A stretch of 64,000 bases of DNA from an uncultured Faecalibacterium sp. (GCA_904394215.1 CAJFNF010000002.1:1-64000); one strand, 5' to 3'; shown: positions 49,745 to 58,996, numbered from the stretch's first letter. Notes: generated from the sequence alone by a model not told the origin. Translations and numbers: made by a program.

Positions 49745-50574
49745 TCAGTCCTTGACTGCCGGAAAGATTTTGCCGTTGGTTTCGACATAGGTGCGGTATT
49801 TATAGGCGATCAGGTCGGTGAGCATCTGGTAGACGATTCGATGGGTGTGAAGGGTGCCGGTGCGACGGTACAGAATACTGTAGGCGATCCGCGGGTCCTG
49901 AGCAGCCCTGGGATTGGAAGTGATCAGAACCACTTTGGCTTTGGTGTCGTCAAAGTCGTTTTGCGGATGAAGTCCTGAATATTGCTGTAGCGGTTGATAT
50001 AATCGCCGCTGTCACTGAAGATGATCACCAGGGTGTTTTCATCGGCATGGCGGAGAAAATGCATCTGTTTGCGGTCGTTCAGGTTGGTGATGATAAATTT
50101 GCCGCTGTAGCCCAGCTTGATTTGAAAGTCCAGGGCCGCCGACTCTGAAAACATCATTCCAAAAGCGCCCACTCGCTCATGGGAGGCCAAATCCACCACT
50201 AGCCGGTCCACCATGGTCCAGTCCAGGGAGGCGTAGCTTTCCTGCATATCCCGCAGCAGAGTAAGAAGGTAGGAGTCTCCGGGGTTGTTTTTGAGAAAGC
50301 CCAGGACATCGTGGACGAAGTTGAAGGGGTTGTCATATTTATTGTCACGGAAAACCGCAGCATTCCGGAAATCAGCAAAATCCTCATAGCCCAGCACCCG
50401 GATGAACTTGGAAATGGTGGACTTGGAAACATTGCACAGACGGGCCAATTCCTGAATGGAAAGGGAAGACAAGCTTGTCATACGCTGGAGCATCACCAGC
50501 GCAATGTGATAATCTGTGGAGTCCGGGTCACTGTCATTCAGGGTGATCAGGAGCCGGTTATAGAGAATCCCCAT
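49745..50574 (-). CDS. RpiR/MurR-family sugar-phosphate-responsive regulator, frameshifted
   Basis: The N-terminal helix-turn-helix (LSSLSIQELARLCNVSKSTI, SKFIRVLGYEDFADFRNA, residues 34-72) is followed by a SIS sugar-isomerase domain (about residues 110-250; HERVGAFGMMFSESAALDFQ, NTLVIIFSDSGDYINRYSNI). The frame breaks at an A-run 49952-49954 (coding TTT). One more T gives KTTFDDTKAKVVLITSNPRA and a 276-residue product. SIS domains bind phosphosugars, fitting control of the adjacent GH1-PTS operon. A dyad TTTGCT-N11-AGCAAA (50588-50610) spans its own -10. Confidence 0.87.
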
Positions 50575-50587
50575 GGTGTTACCCTCC

Positions 50588-50610
50588 TTTGCTGTACTTA
50601 TTATAGCAAA
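50588..50610 (-). promoter_or_regulatory. RpiR gene promoter with overlapping dyad
   Basis: A minus-strand TATAAT (50605-50600) lies inside the inverted repeat TTTGCT-N11-AGCAAA. The -35 is weak. The dyad differs in sequence from the two sites upstream of the GH1 gene. Confidence 0.45.
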
Positions 50611-50847
50611 GTGGGCAGATCTGCCGCAAGTAAAAATAGTTCATCTCCCTGGCGTCCAGCCCAAATCATGGGGGTGCAGATGTTTTGGGCGGTTACCCTT
50701 GCACGCCCCGGGCAGAGACAGAGAACGATGCCGGTGATTTTGCTGCCGGGAATCCATGCAGAAAATTTACGAGATTGGATGCGCAGCCTTTTGGTTCCCT
50801 TGTTTTGCTTCATATTTTGCCTTCCTGGGAAAGCGGATTTTGATCAT

Positions 50848-50889
50848 AAAGGAAACAGCGGCAGGAGTCCGGTTGGACGATCCTGCCGC
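50848..50889 (-). terminator. Terminator-like hairpin, second copy of the 40450 element
   Basis: GCGGCAGGA (50858-50866) pairs with TCCTGCCGC (50881-50889); on the minus strand TGTTTCCTTT follows. About 36 of 42 positions match the copy at 40450, including the loop CCGGTTGGA. It lies between the small membrane protein gene and the RpiR gene, both on the minus strand. The rest of 50611-50987 shows no gene I can support. Confidence 0.65.
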
Positions 50890-50987
50890 GTTCGTTCATG
50901 ATTGATAAAAGATCGTAAAGATTCAGACCGAAATCCTTGTAGCAGAAAGTTTTATGCGCACGTCAGGGCAGAGCGCCAGAGGCTTTG

Positions 50988-51164
50988 TCATGGATCCTGT
51001 TGTTTCTGCTTTGCAGCTTCCCGTCTCTCTTTCTCATCGAAGTAATAGTTGATCCCATACTCCATGCCATACCGGATGAGATATTTCACAATCCGGATGA
51101 TCACGACAATGATTGCCACCCAAAAGGCAATCGCAAGCAGAATGCCAAACAAAGCTGTAGACAT
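50988..51164 (-). CDS. Small single-pass membrane protein
   Basis: A 58-residue protein: one long hydrophobic helix (FGILLAIAFWVAIIVVIIRI, residues 6-25), then a basic-aromatic segment and a charged C-terminus (DEKERREAAKQKQQ). AAAGGAGG lies about 12 bases before the ATG at 51164. A TATACT element on the minus strand near 51230 may be its promoter. No family recognised. Confidence 0.6.
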   Translation of the reverse strand: MSTALFGILLAIAFWVAIIVVIIRIVKYLIRYGMEYGINYYFDEKERREAAKQKQQDP

Positions 51165-51444
51165 ATTACCATCCAGCCTCCTTTTTGACTCAACCATCTT
51201 CCGGGAATCGCACCATTTTTATAATTTTAGTATAACATATCCCAACCAGATGTAAAGAGATGAAAGGGCTGGAAGCAGACCGGAGAAAACAGGGACTGGA
51301 AATGGCGCAGCGTCCGTGCTATCATAAATGCGGCAAATAAGAAGAAACAGATTTTTTGTCGATTCTTGGATGCAGGAAGTTTGCTGTGCAGCAAGACCAG
51401 GCTGTGCAGAAATGAAACGGATGCAGATGAAAAAGGAGACATCT

Positions 51445-52905
51445 ATGCCTTGTACAACGATTCTGGTGGGCAGGAAAGCCAGCCATGACGGTTCCACCAT
51501 CATCGCCCGCAATGATGACGGCGGATTTGAAGCCAAGCGCCTTTTGGCGCACCCGGCCAGGGAGAAGGCTGCTACATATAAAACGGTTATTTCTCACCTG
51601 ACGGTCTCGCTCCCCGAGAAGGCCATGCGCTATACCGACTGCCCCAACGTGAAAAAAACCAATGGCGTGTGGCCCGCCTGCGGCATCAATGAGGCCAATG
51701 TGGCCATGACCGCCACCGAGACCATCACCAGCAATGCCAGGGTGATTGGTGCAGACCCCTATGTCCGGTATCAGGAAAAGAAAGGGCGCAATACCAAAGC
51801 AGTTCCCGGCGGAATTGGGGAAGAGGACCTGGTGACCCTGGTGCTTCCCTACATTCATTCTGCCCGGGAAGGCGTGCTGCGCACCGGCGCACTGCTGGAG
51901 CAGTACGGCACCTATGAGCCCAATGGCATGGCCTTTGCAGATGCCGATGAAGTCTGGTGGCTGGAAACCATCGGCGGCCACCACTGGATTGCCCGGCGCG
52001 TGCCGGATGACCGGGTGGTGGTCATGCCCAACCAGTTTGGTCTGGATCACTTTGACTTTTCGGACGCATACGGGGAGCAGAAGGAAAACATTTGCTCCCG
52101 GGACCTGCAGGCGTTCGTGGAGAAGTACCGCCTGGCGCTGGATACAGGGGCGGGTTTCAATCCGAGACTGGCCTTCGGTTCCCATTCGGATGCGGACCAT
52201 ATTTACAATACGCCCCGGGCCTGGTTCATGGGCCGGTATTTCATGCCCCGGACCTGCAAGTGGGAAGGGGAGAATGCCGACTTCACCCCGGAAAGCAACG
52301 ACATTCCCTGGTCCTTTGTGCCTGAGCGCAAGGTGACGGTGGAGGATGTGCGGTATTTGCTGGGCTCCTATTATCAGGGGACGCCTTACAATCCCTACGA
52401 TCAGACCGCCGCCTGCAAGGGCAGGTATCGCACCATCGGCGTGCCCAACAGCGATGTGTGCGGGATCATGCAGATCCGCGGCGGCCTGCCGGCGGCCATC
52501 CAGGGCGTGGAGTGGCTGTCGATGGGCGGCAGCGGTTTTACGGCCTGCTTCCCGGTCTACGCGAATGTGACGGAGTTTCCCAAGTATCTCAGCGGTACCA
52601 CCGAAACGGTTTCCACAAACAGCATGTACTGGCACAGCCGGCTCATTGCGGCGCTGACAGATGCCCACTTCGGGAATGCCCTGCTGCTGGATGAGCGGTA
52701 TGTGAATGCCGTGATGAACCGCGGGCAGCAGTTCCTGTACGAGTACGATGAGAAGATCCGGCAGGGGGCGCCTGTTGAAATCCTGGAGGAGGCAAACCAA
52801 AAGATTGCGGATATGGTCCGGGAAGAGTCGGACAAGGCCCTTGGGGAGATTCTCAAAAATGCCTCCGAGCACATGAAGATCCGGTATCACAGAGGAGACA
52901 ACTGA
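51445..52905 (+). CDS. pepD: Peptidase family C69 dipeptidase (PepD-like)
   Basis: A 486-residue Ntn-type dipeptidase. The start MPCTTILVGRKASHDGSTII places the nucleophile Cys at residue 3; in this family the residues before Cys may be removed by self-processing. Also typical are ARNDDGGFE, WPACGINEANVAMTATETIT, and WWLETIGGHHWIARRVPDD. There is no signal peptide, so it acts in the cytoplasm on imported dipeptides. The start at 51445 follows AAAAGGAGA; longer frames add unrelated residues. A strong terminator follows. Confidence 0.9.
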   Translation: MPCTTILVGRKASHDGSTIIARNDDGGFEAKRLLAHPAREKAATYKTVISHLTVSLPEKAMRYTDCPNVKKTNGVWPACGINEANVAMTATETITSNARVIGADPYVRYQEKKGRNTKAVPGGIGEEDLVTLVLPYIHSAREGVLRTGALLEQYGTYEPNGMAFADADEVWWLETIGGHHWIARRVPDDRVVVMPNQFGLDHFDFSDAYGEQKENICSRDLQAFVEKYRLALDTGAGFNPRLAFGSHSDADHIYNTPRAWFMGRYFMPRTCKWEGENADFTPESNDIPWSFVPERKVTVEDVRYLLGSYYQGTPYNPYDQTAACKGRYRTIGVPNSDVCGIMQIRGGLPAAIQGVEWLSMGGSGFTACFPVYANVTEFPKYLSGTTETVSTNSMYWHSRLIAALTDAHFGNALLLDERYVNAVMNRGQQFLYEYDEKIRQGAPVEILEEANQKIADMVREESDKALGEILKNASEHMKIRYHRGDN

Positions 52906-53093
52906 GCGGACCATCGGGGGTGCTGCTTTTTGGCGCCTGCGCCTCGTGGTTGATCCGTCCCCGGAGAATCCCGGAAACGACAAAAGCCCTGCGGTGTCTG
53001 ACACACACCGCGGGGCTTTTTTATGAGACCGGACACGATAAACGGCAATACCACAAAACTAAGATATGCCGAGATTCCCTGGTACGGCTTCAT
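52887..53093 (-). CDS. Possible small ORF opposite the LytTR two-component genes
   Basis: A minus-strand ORF starts MKPYQGISAYLSFVVLPFIV, continuing SGLIKKPRG, after a strong ribosome binding site (GGGAGG about 9 bases upstream of the ATG at 53093). The first 25 residues are hydrophobic with a basic end, like a small membrane peptide. Against it: the second half runs through the dipeptidase terminator and into the 3-prime end of that gene. It may be shorter than shown if a base is missing before the terminator. No match to AgrD-type peptides is certain. Confidence 0.25.
   Translation of the reverse strand: MKPYQGISAYLSFVVLPFIVSGLIKKPRGVCQTPQGFCRFRDSPGTDQPRGAGAKKQHPRWSAQLSPL
52983..53022 (+). 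terminator. Terminator of the dipeptidase gene
   Basis: AAAGCCCTGCGGTGT pairs with ACACCGCGGGGCTTT, one mismatch, followed by TTTTTT. Confidence 0.9.
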
Positions 53094-53426
53094 ACGGATG
53101 CATCCTCCCTTCATCCAGCCCATGCCCTTTCCGTGATGGTACATTGTCCCCATGGATCCGGGGTTTGAATGGATCGGAATGACCGGCCTTGAATGGACTC
53201 CTCCCGCTGGTTGTCGGAGGGATAGCAGGCATAGAAAATCCTCCGCCATCATGGAATGAATCCTCCTGTTAATCCATTTGGATGCGGCTTTCAAAAACGG
53301 TCCGTAAACCTGTGTTGATGACAGAAAATCTGTGGTTTGCTGCATTTTCATGGAAAAAACCGCGCAGGTTCTGCTACAATAAAAGATCAGGAGGATGATT
53401 TTTCTGCGTTGTTGGGAGTGATGTAC
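53023..53426 (+). promoter_or_regulatory. Intergenic region with LytTR gene promoter
   Basis: About 400 bases without a plus-strand gene. Near the right end an extended -10 TGC-TACAAT (53372-53380) precedes the regulator gene by about 46 bases. CTGTGTTGATG (53310) and CTGTGGTTTGC (53330) form a loose direct repeat with 20-base spacing, similar in layout to LytTR-binding sites. On the minus strand three purine-rich AGGAGG or GGAGG sites each sit before an ATG (about 53256, 53235, 53093). Confidence 0.4.
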
Positions 53427-54146
53427 ATGAATCTTTTGGTTTGCGACGATGACCGGCAGGATCTGGACCGGATTACCGCTCTGCTGGCGGGCCCCTGCCA
53501 GGGGATGGGGGCAAAGCTGGTGGCAACCAGCCGGCCGGAAGAACTGGAAGATCTGTCCCGTTTTGACCTGGCTTTTCTGGATATCGACATGAAGGGAATG
53601 AATGGGCTGACGCTGGCCCGGCGGCTCCGGGCCGCCCGGCCGGATGCGGTGATTGTGTTTATCACCAACTTTGTCCAGTATGCCCCGGAAGGCTATGAGG
53701 TGCAGGCGTTCCGCTACCTGCTGAAACCGGCGCTGGAAGAAAAGCTGCCCGTCTGCTTTGCCCTCGCGGTGGAAGAACTGCGCCGCCGGCGCCGGTCCAT
53801 CATGGTCCGCTCGGAAGGGGAAGCGGTGGAATTGCAGCTGCGAGATATCCTCTATTTTGAATCGGACCAGCGGATGGTCACCGCCCATCTGCTCCACAAT
53901 CAACGCCCAACCTGCCGCTTCTATTTCAGTTTAACCGAGCTGGCCCGGCAGCTGGAAGGGGCGGGATTTCTGCGGGTGCAGCGCAGCTATCTGGTTCACA
54001 TGGTCTATATCCAGCGGTTTCAATACGGGGCTGTGGAGTTGCGGGGCGGCGTCCGGCTGCCGGTCAGCACAAAATACTATGCCGAGCTGAAACAGAACTA
54101 TCTGAAGTGGAAAGGACAAACTTCATGGAAACTCTCCTGGCCCTGA
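53427..54146 (+). CDS. LytTR-family response regulator (AgrA/LytR type)
   Basis: A 239-residue regulator. The receiver has CDDDRQD at the acidic pocket, phospho-Asp in LAFLDIDMKGMNGLTLA and Lys in RYLLKPALEEKL. The C-terminal LytTR DNA-binding domain (about residues 130-230) has LRDILYFESDQRMVTAH, FLRVQRSYLVHMVYI and VRLPVSTKYYAELK. The ATG at 53427 fits GGGAG better than the in-frame ATG at 53421. It overlaps the kinase gene by 22 bases. Confidence 0.9.
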   Translation: MNLLVCDDDRQDLDRITALLAGPCQGMGAKLVATSRPEELEDLSRFDLAFLDIDMKGMNGLTLARRLRAARPDAVIVFITNFVQYAPEGYEVQAFRYLLKPALEEKLPVCFALAVEELRRRRRSIMVRSEGEAVELQLRDILYFESDQRMVTAHLLHNQRPTCRFYFSLTELARQLEGAGFLRVQRSYLVHMVYIQRFQYGAVELRGGVRLPVSTKYYAELKQNYLKWKGQTSWKLSWP

Positions 54147-55465
54147 TGGAAGGTTTAAAGGGGGCTGCTTTATCCGCAGTCGTGCCTGTTTTTGACTGGA
54201 TTACCTTTCTTGTCTTTCTGGGTTCCTTCGGCAGCCGCCGCTTTCCGCAGCCTGTGGACAAGGGCATCGCCTGCCTGTGCGGGCTGCTGGTTTGGGGGTG
54301 GTACAGCGCATCCGGCGCCCTTTTTGCACAACAGGCCGCGCCTTTTGGAATGCTGGCAGCCTTTGTGCTGTTCTATATCCTGTCGTGGATCCTTTTTACC
54401 GGGCTGACCTTCCTGTACCGGTTCTTTCTGGTGCTGCTGTGGTACCTGGGCTGCTGCCTTTATGCCGCCGTCCTGCTGCTGGCCTTTTCGGCCCTGTACG
54501 ACCTGCCCTATCCGCTGCCCCGTGTCTGGAGAGAGGCCTCCGGCCAGGGATGGTTTCTTTTCATCTATGGGGGATTTGAACTGGTGGCGGCTCTGGCCCT
54601 CCGCCAGCTGCTGCGGCGGCAGGACCGGCTGCATCTGAACCCCCGGCAGCTGGTGTTGTATGTTGCTTTTCCGGCGGCTTCTTTTGTGTCGCTGGTGGCT
54701 TTTCTGCCCATGCTCAGCGGTAGGCCGGTCAACCAATGGCTGATCGGCGGATGCTGTGTCGCGCTGCTGCTGGCCAATCTGGCGGTTTTGTTTCTGCTGC
54801 GGAGGATGGAGCAGGCCGCCCGGGATCGGGAAAGACTGGCGGCGCTGGATGAGCAATTTCAGATGCAATCCAGGAACATGGAGGCAACCCGGGAGCTTTA
54901 TGAGACACAGCGCAAAGCCACCCATGATTTTGGAAGCCAGCTGGAGGTCTTGGGGCAGCTTTTGCAGCATCAGGAATATGACGCTGCCCGGGACTATCTC
55001 AAGTCGGTGTCAGACCGCAGGCTGGAATATCAGGCTCTGGTGGACTGCCGCCATCCGGCCCTGAATGCTCTGTTCAACACCAAGGCCAAAACAGCACAGG
55101 CCAAGGGGATTGAGATTCGCTTTGAGGTGAATGATCTGTCGGGGCTGCCCTTTCAACAGGCGGATCTCACCGTTTTGATGGCCAATCTGCTGGACAACGC
55201 CATCCAGGCCAGCGAAAAAAGCCCCCAGCCCCGGGCCATCGAGGTGCGGGCACTGAGGGAGGAAGGATTCTTCTTTTCGGTCCGGAACACGTCCCTGCCA
55301 GTCGCCATAGAGGGCGGCTGCATCTGTACCACCAAGAACGACGCCAAACTCCATGGATTTGGTCTGCTGAACGTGAAGTCCATCGTGGAGAAATACAAAG
55401 GCATCTGGCTAATGCAGTATCAAGAGGGCTGGTTTCAGTTTACGGGGGAAATCCCGCTTTTGTGA
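54125..55465 (+). CDS. GHKL-type sensor histidine kinase (AgrC-like)
   Basis: A 446-residue kinase with six or seven N-terminal helices (residues 10-225), a coiled linker, the modified H-box RKATHDFGSQLEVLGQLL (about residue 268) and a GHKL ATPase domain with MANLLDNAIQASE and HGFGLLNVKSIVEKY. The polytopic N-terminus is the sensor shape seen in peptide-sensing AgrC/ComD proteins. No AgrB processing protease is nearby. GTG at 54107 is an alternative start but lacks a ribosome binding site. Confidence 0.9.
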   Translation: METLLALMEGLKGAALSAVVPVFDWITFLVFLGSFGSRRFPQPVDKGIACLCGLLVWGWYSASGALFAQQAAPFGMLAAFVLFYILSWILFTGLTFLYRFFLVLLWYLGCCLYAAVLLLAFSALYDLPYPLPRVWREASGQGWFLFIYGGFELVAALALRQLLRRQDRLHLNPRQLVLYVAFPAASFVSLVAFLPMLSGRPVNQWLIGGCCVALLLANLAVLFLLRRMEQAARDRERLAALDEQFQMQSRNMEATRELYETQRKATHDFGSQLEVLGQLLQHQEYDAARDYLKSVSDRRLEYQALVDCRHPALNALFNTKAKTAQAKGIEIRFEVNDLSGLPFQQADLTVLMANLLDNAIQASEKSPQPRAIEVRALREEGFFFSVRNTSLPVAIEGGCICTTKNDAKLHGFGLLNVKSIVEKYKGIWLMQYQEGWFQFTGEIPLL

Positions 55466-55528
55466 GAGGGGCCTGTTGAGTTCAGGGAGAGGACACACCG
55501 CCTGGCAGGTTCCGCCCGCACAGACGGA

Positions 55529-56218
55529 TCAAATGAAATGCAGCGCTTTGGCCAGTCCAATTTCATTGTAGAGGAAAAAACGCCCGGCAAAGAGAGCGGT
55601 CACCAGGACCATGGGCTGCTTTCCCTGGAAAGCGCTGCCGTCCAGGGCAGCGGCTTTGCGCACAAAATCGCTGCGCTCCATCACGCGCTTCAAAAGCACC
55701 ACACCCAGCACAGTGCCAAGGGTGTTCAAGACAAGATCGTCAATGTCTGTTACTCTGATATTGAAAAGCTGACTCAGTTCAATCAGGAGCGAGAAAGAAA
55801 ACCCATTCCACGCAGTGGCTTTTTCATTGTGTACGCCCCATAACACATAAAGCAGGACGCCATACGGAATAAAAAGAACCAGATTCAGAAGGGATTCGAT
55901 GGCGGCATTGACCAACAGAAGAACCCAGTCCAGCACCGTTTTGGGTGCCACAAGGGGATGAATCAGGTCCGAAACAAAGGGGATCCAGTTCATCTGATGA
56001 TTGGAAAGGGTAAAAGGATAGGTAAGGCCATCCCAGATGGTTCCGGCCCCTGTGGTATGTAAAACCAAAACAATATATACAACAAAGACAGAAAGATACA
56101 AAGTAAATGTTCCGGAGGGCTTCCCGCTCAGGATACCCTTTCGATGGATTGCAAAATAGATCAAACAACCGATCAGCGAGCAGATGGCTTCATACGAAAG
56201 AAAAATCAAATCCGACAT
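55529..56218 (-). CDS. VanZ-like family membrane protein
   Basis: A 229-residue membrane protein with about five helices. The VanZ-like core is clear: ESLLNLVLFIPYGVLLYVLW, FSFSLLIELSQLFNIRVTDI, DDLVLNTLGTVLGVVLL. VanZ itself gives low-level teicoplanin resistance; most homologues have unknown roles. GGAGG stands 9 bases before the ATG at 56218, better than the alternative at 56227. Convergent with the kinase gene. Confidence 0.88.
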   Translation of the reverse strand: MSDLIFLSYEAICSLIGCLIYFAIHRKGILSGKPSGTFTLYLSVFVVYIVLVLHTTGAGTIWDGLTYPFTLSNHQMNWIPFVSDLIHPLVAPKTVLDWVLLLVNAAIESLLNLVLFIPYGVLLYVLWGVHNEKATAWNGFSFSLLIELSQLFNIRVTDIDDLVLNTLGTVLGVVLLKRVMERSDFVRKAAALDGSAFQGKQPMVLVTALFAGRFFLYNEIGLAKALHFI

Positions 56219-56268
56219 GGTTTGCATCCTCCATCCAATCCTTACAGTGGGCTGTGCCAGCCTTATAT

Positions 56269-56739
56269 TTAAGAAATGACCGCATCAGAAATCTTTTCAA
56301 ACAGTTCCTGTTTGGTTGTCGAAGAAAACCATAAATCAACAGCGCTTTCGTTGATGAAAACCACTCCGTCGGACCAGAGTTCCATACAAAGCTGGACGTC
56401 TCCATCCGTATCATATCGGATCGCAAGGCAAACGAGTTTGTTTTGATTTGCGGCGTCGTGAGACTTGGAAGTTTGATTTATCTGCCTGCGATAGGCCGTG
56501 GATGATAACAGATTGGATAGCTCACGATAGCCGGCATCATCCGATGTAAAATGGTAAGAGGAAATTTCGGCGGCCTGCCCATGGATATACGTCGTAATCA
56601 GAACAGACATGGAATTGCTTTGCTGGATGCAGGGTTGAATAGGAATCCAGCTGTAACAGAAAAAGGCAGCGATCAAGGCTGCAAGAAGAACACCCATCCA
56701 CAGGATTTTGGTGATGTATTTCGGAAGTGTTTGGTTCAT
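56269..56739 (-). CDS. Membrane-anchored protein of unknown function
   Basis: A 156-residue protein with one N-terminal helix (ILWMGVLLAALIAAFFCYSW, about residues 12-31) and an external domain of about 120 residues with YHFTSDDAGYRELSNLLSS and VQLCMELWSDGVVFINESAV. It is probably displayed outside the cell. AGGAGG precedes the ATG. It lies 50 bases upstream of the VanZ-like gene and may be cotranscribed with it. No family recognised. Confidence 0.75.
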   Translation of the reverse strand: MNQTLPKYITKILWMGVLLAALIAAFFCYSWIPIQPCIQQSNSMSVLITTYIHGQAAEISSYHFTSDDAGYRELSNLLSSTAYRRQINQTSKSHDAANQNKLVCLAIRYDTDGDVQLCMELWSDGVVFINESAVDLWFSSTTKQELFEKISDAVIS

Positions 56740-57257
56740 AAGTGCCTCCTGTAGCGGGCCGCGCTGTTCATTCCATTGGGCTCAAAATCAATTCTGAATC
56801 CAGTATAGCGTCGGGAAAGGAAAAGTCATTGAAATTGTAGTAAACGTTGGATTTTTAGGAATGAACCGAGGTATGGCATCCAGGGAAGGGAAGCTCGCTG
56901 GCGAAAGTCACAGGGCGATGACAGCTTCATCAGCGTCCGGGTTGGATACAGTGCCATGACCCCGCCCCAATGCGGGCGGGCCTGACAGCGCCCCCAGGCA
57001 GGAGACATGGTGCATTTCCTGCCTTGAACGATGGGAGAATGTTTTAAAATGGAACGTTTCAATTGATGGAGTGGATTTTGGGAGACCATGCTGCAGGACG
57101 GTATTGCGCAAGTGTTTCGCTTGCTTTGACTGCAGATGCTGGTGCCATGGGATGTGCGCGATTTGTATCCCTCATGATAAACAAACGGATGTATGCGGAA
57201 ATGCCTGTTAAGACAAGACTGCAGCGGCAAACCTGTCACGTCTTGGGCTGCTTCTGT
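56740..57257. other. Intergenic region without a supported gene
   Basis: Over 500 bases. Frames are open in places on both strands but none has a ribosome binding site plus recognisable protein. A GC-rich inverted stretch CCCCGCCC...GGGCGGGC lies near 56951-56970. A TATAAT-like TATAGC (56804) may serve the minus-strand gene. Confidence 0.5.
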
Positions 57258-57286
57258 TTGTACTTCTTGAACCCTTTTGCTATAAT
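57258..57286 (+). promoter_or_regulatory. Promoter of the BceRS-type two-component genes
   Basis: TTGTAC (57258-57263) and a perfect TATAAT (57281-57286) are 17 bases apart, 37 bases before the start codon. Confidence 0.75.
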
Positions 57287-57323
57287 GAATCCAAAAACAT
57301 CCACCCCAAAGAAGGTTTTTTCT

Positions 57324-57992
57324 ATGCAGTACAAAATTCTCATGGTGGAGGACGACCCGGTGATCCGGGAGCAGCTCCAGCTTCTGCTGGCCGGCAGCGG
57401 CTACCAGGTGGAGACAGCCGGGGACGCTGCGGCGGCCCTGGCCCGGATGCAGACCTTTGGGCCCCACCTGGTGGTGCTGGACATCGGCCTGCCGGGGGCC
57501 AGCGGGTTCGAGCTGTGCTCCCAAATCCGGGCCTTCTCCCAGGCGCCCATTGTCTTTGTCACCAGCAGCAATACCGATCAGGACGAGCTGACCAGCATCC
57601 TGCTGGGAGGTGACGCCTTCATCACCAAGCCCTATCGCCCGGCCATCCTGCTGGCCAAAATTGCTGCCCTGCTGCGCCGGGCTTATCCCGATGCGGGAGA
57701 GGAGTCCCTTTGCTGGAAGGGTGTGGTGCTCCACCCTGAAAGCGGCAGACTGGACTTCCAGGGCCAGACCGTGGAGCTGACCCGCAACGAACAGAAAATC
57801 CTCTGGTACCTGTTCCGGCACGCCGGGACCATCTGTGCCCGGGCGGATTTGGTTGACTTTCTGTGGGATAACCAGCTCTACATCGACGACAACGCCCTCA
57901 GCGTTCACATCAGCCGCATCCGGGAAAAGCTGGCCTCCATCGGGCTGACCGGTTTCATCCAGACCAAACACCGGCAGGGGTATCTGATATGA
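57324..57992 (+). CDS. OmpR-family response regulator, BceR type
   Basis: A 222-residue regulator: MVEDDPVIREQL, phospho-Asp in LVVLDIGLPGASGFEL, Lys in FITKPYRPAIL, and winged helix with VELTRNEQKILWYLF and ALSVHISRIREKLASIGL. It groups with regulators of peptide-antibiotic sensing and detoxification modules because the following kinase and ABC genes are of Bce type. AGAAGG is 9 bases upstream of the ATG. The next gene overlaps by 4 bases. Confidence 0.92.
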   Translation: MQYKILMVEDDPVIREQLQLLLAGSGYQVETAGDAAAALARMQTFGPHLVVLDIGLPGASGFELCSQIRAFSQAPIVFVTSSNTDQDELTSILLGGDAFITKPYRPAILLAKIAALLRRAYPDAGEESLCWKGVVLHPESGRLDFQGQTVELTRNEQKILWYLFRHAGTICARADLVDFLWDNQLYIDDNALSVHISRIREKLASIGLTGFIQTKHRQGYLI

Positions 57993-58996
57993 TATACTGG
58001 AAAGATCACCTTCCTGCGGTACTGCTGAACCTCTTGGGCCTGACGGCGCTGGCGCTGTTTCTGCTGGCAGGGGGCAGCAGCCCCGGAACCGTTTTGCTGA
58101 TCGCTGCCGTCTGGCTGGGCGTGCTGGCGGCGTGGCTGGCGGTCGGCTGCCTGCTGGAACGGCGGCGGTTAAGCGCTTTGCTGACCCAGGCGCAGCAGCT
58201 GGAAGAGCGTTATCTGCTGCCCGAGGTGCTGCCTCCGCCCGCGACAGCGGAAGAGGCAGTATACCGCCGTTTGATGCAGATGGCGGAAAAATCCATGCTG
58301 GAAGAGATTGCTGCCGCCCGGCGGGAACACAAAGCATATCAGGAATACATCGAACAGTGGATTCATGAAATCAAGACCCCCATCACCGCCGCAAAACTGT
58401 TCTGCGAGAACCATCCCGGCGCCCCATCCCGTGAGATACTGGCCCAGCTGGAGCGCATCACCCACTACACCCAGCAGGCCCTCTACTATGCCCGCAGCGA
58501 GCACACCGAGAAGGATTCCCTGATCCGGGAAACCCATCTGGTACAGGTGGTTCACCAGGCCATTGCAGAGAATAAATATCTGCTGCGCCAAAATCAGGTG
58601 GAGGTCCTTGTGGAGCAGATGCCCAGCGTTGTTTACACCGACGATAAATCCCTCTGTTTTATCTTAAGCCAGTTGATCGGCAACGCGGTCAAATACCGGA
58701 CCGCCGCGCCCCGGCTGCGCTTTGCCGCAGAGTCAGGGCCGGGACAAATCTGCCTTTTGGTGGAGGACAACGGTCTCGGCATCCCGGCGGCGGATCTGCC
58801 CCGGGTGTTTGAAAAGGGCTTTACCGGACAAAACGGCCGCACCGTCCACAGCTCCACCGGGATTGGGCTTTACCTTTGCAAACGGCTGTGCGACAAGCTG
58901 GACATCGGGCTGGAAATCACCTCCCGGGAAGGAGCCGGCACCACCGTCCGGCTCGCGTTCACGGTCAACGATGCCATTGCCAGCGTGCGCAGATAG
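57989..58996 (+). CDS. Intramembrane-sensing histidine kinase, BceS type
   Basis: A 335-residue kinase with two N-terminal helices separated by only a few residues (about residues 10-28 and 32-55), so it has no external sensor; such kinases read the transport activity of their BceAB partner. The His box is QWIHEIKTPITAAKLF (about residue 127), the N box LIGNAVKYR, and DNGLGIPAADLPRVFEKGFT plus STGIGLYLCKRLCDKL form the ATP lid and G box. Confidence 0.92.
   Translation: MIYWKDHLPAVLLNLLGLTALALFLLAGGSSPGTVLLIAAVWLGVLAAWLAVGCLLERRRLSALLTQAQQLEERYLLPEVLPPPATAEEAVYRRLMQMAEKSMLEEIAAARREHKAYQEYIEQWIHEIKTPITAAKLFCENHPGAPSREILAQLERITHYTQQALYYARSEHTEKDSLIRETHLVQVVHQAIAENKYLLRQNQVEVLVEQMPSVVYTDDKSLCFILSQLIGNAVKYRTAAPRLRFAAESGPGQICLLVEDNGLGIPAADLPRVFEKGFTGQNGRTVHSSTGIGLYLCKRLCDKLDIGLEITSREGAGTTVRLAFTVNDAIASVRR

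Noticed and set aside
51049..51255. A plus-strand ORF opposite the small membrane protein.
   Set aside because: No ribosome binding site; the minus-strand frame has one and encodes a plausible membrane helix.
53023..53426. A full agr quorum-sensing locus.
   Set aside because: The receptor-like kinase and LytTR regulator are present but there is no AgrB-like protease and no clear AgrD precursor with a central cysteine.
56826..58337. A 503-codon minus-strand frame over the BceR gene and the upstream gap.
   Set aside because: The part over BceR is an antisense shadow, and the part in the gap (56826-57260) has no ribosome binding site or recognised sequence.
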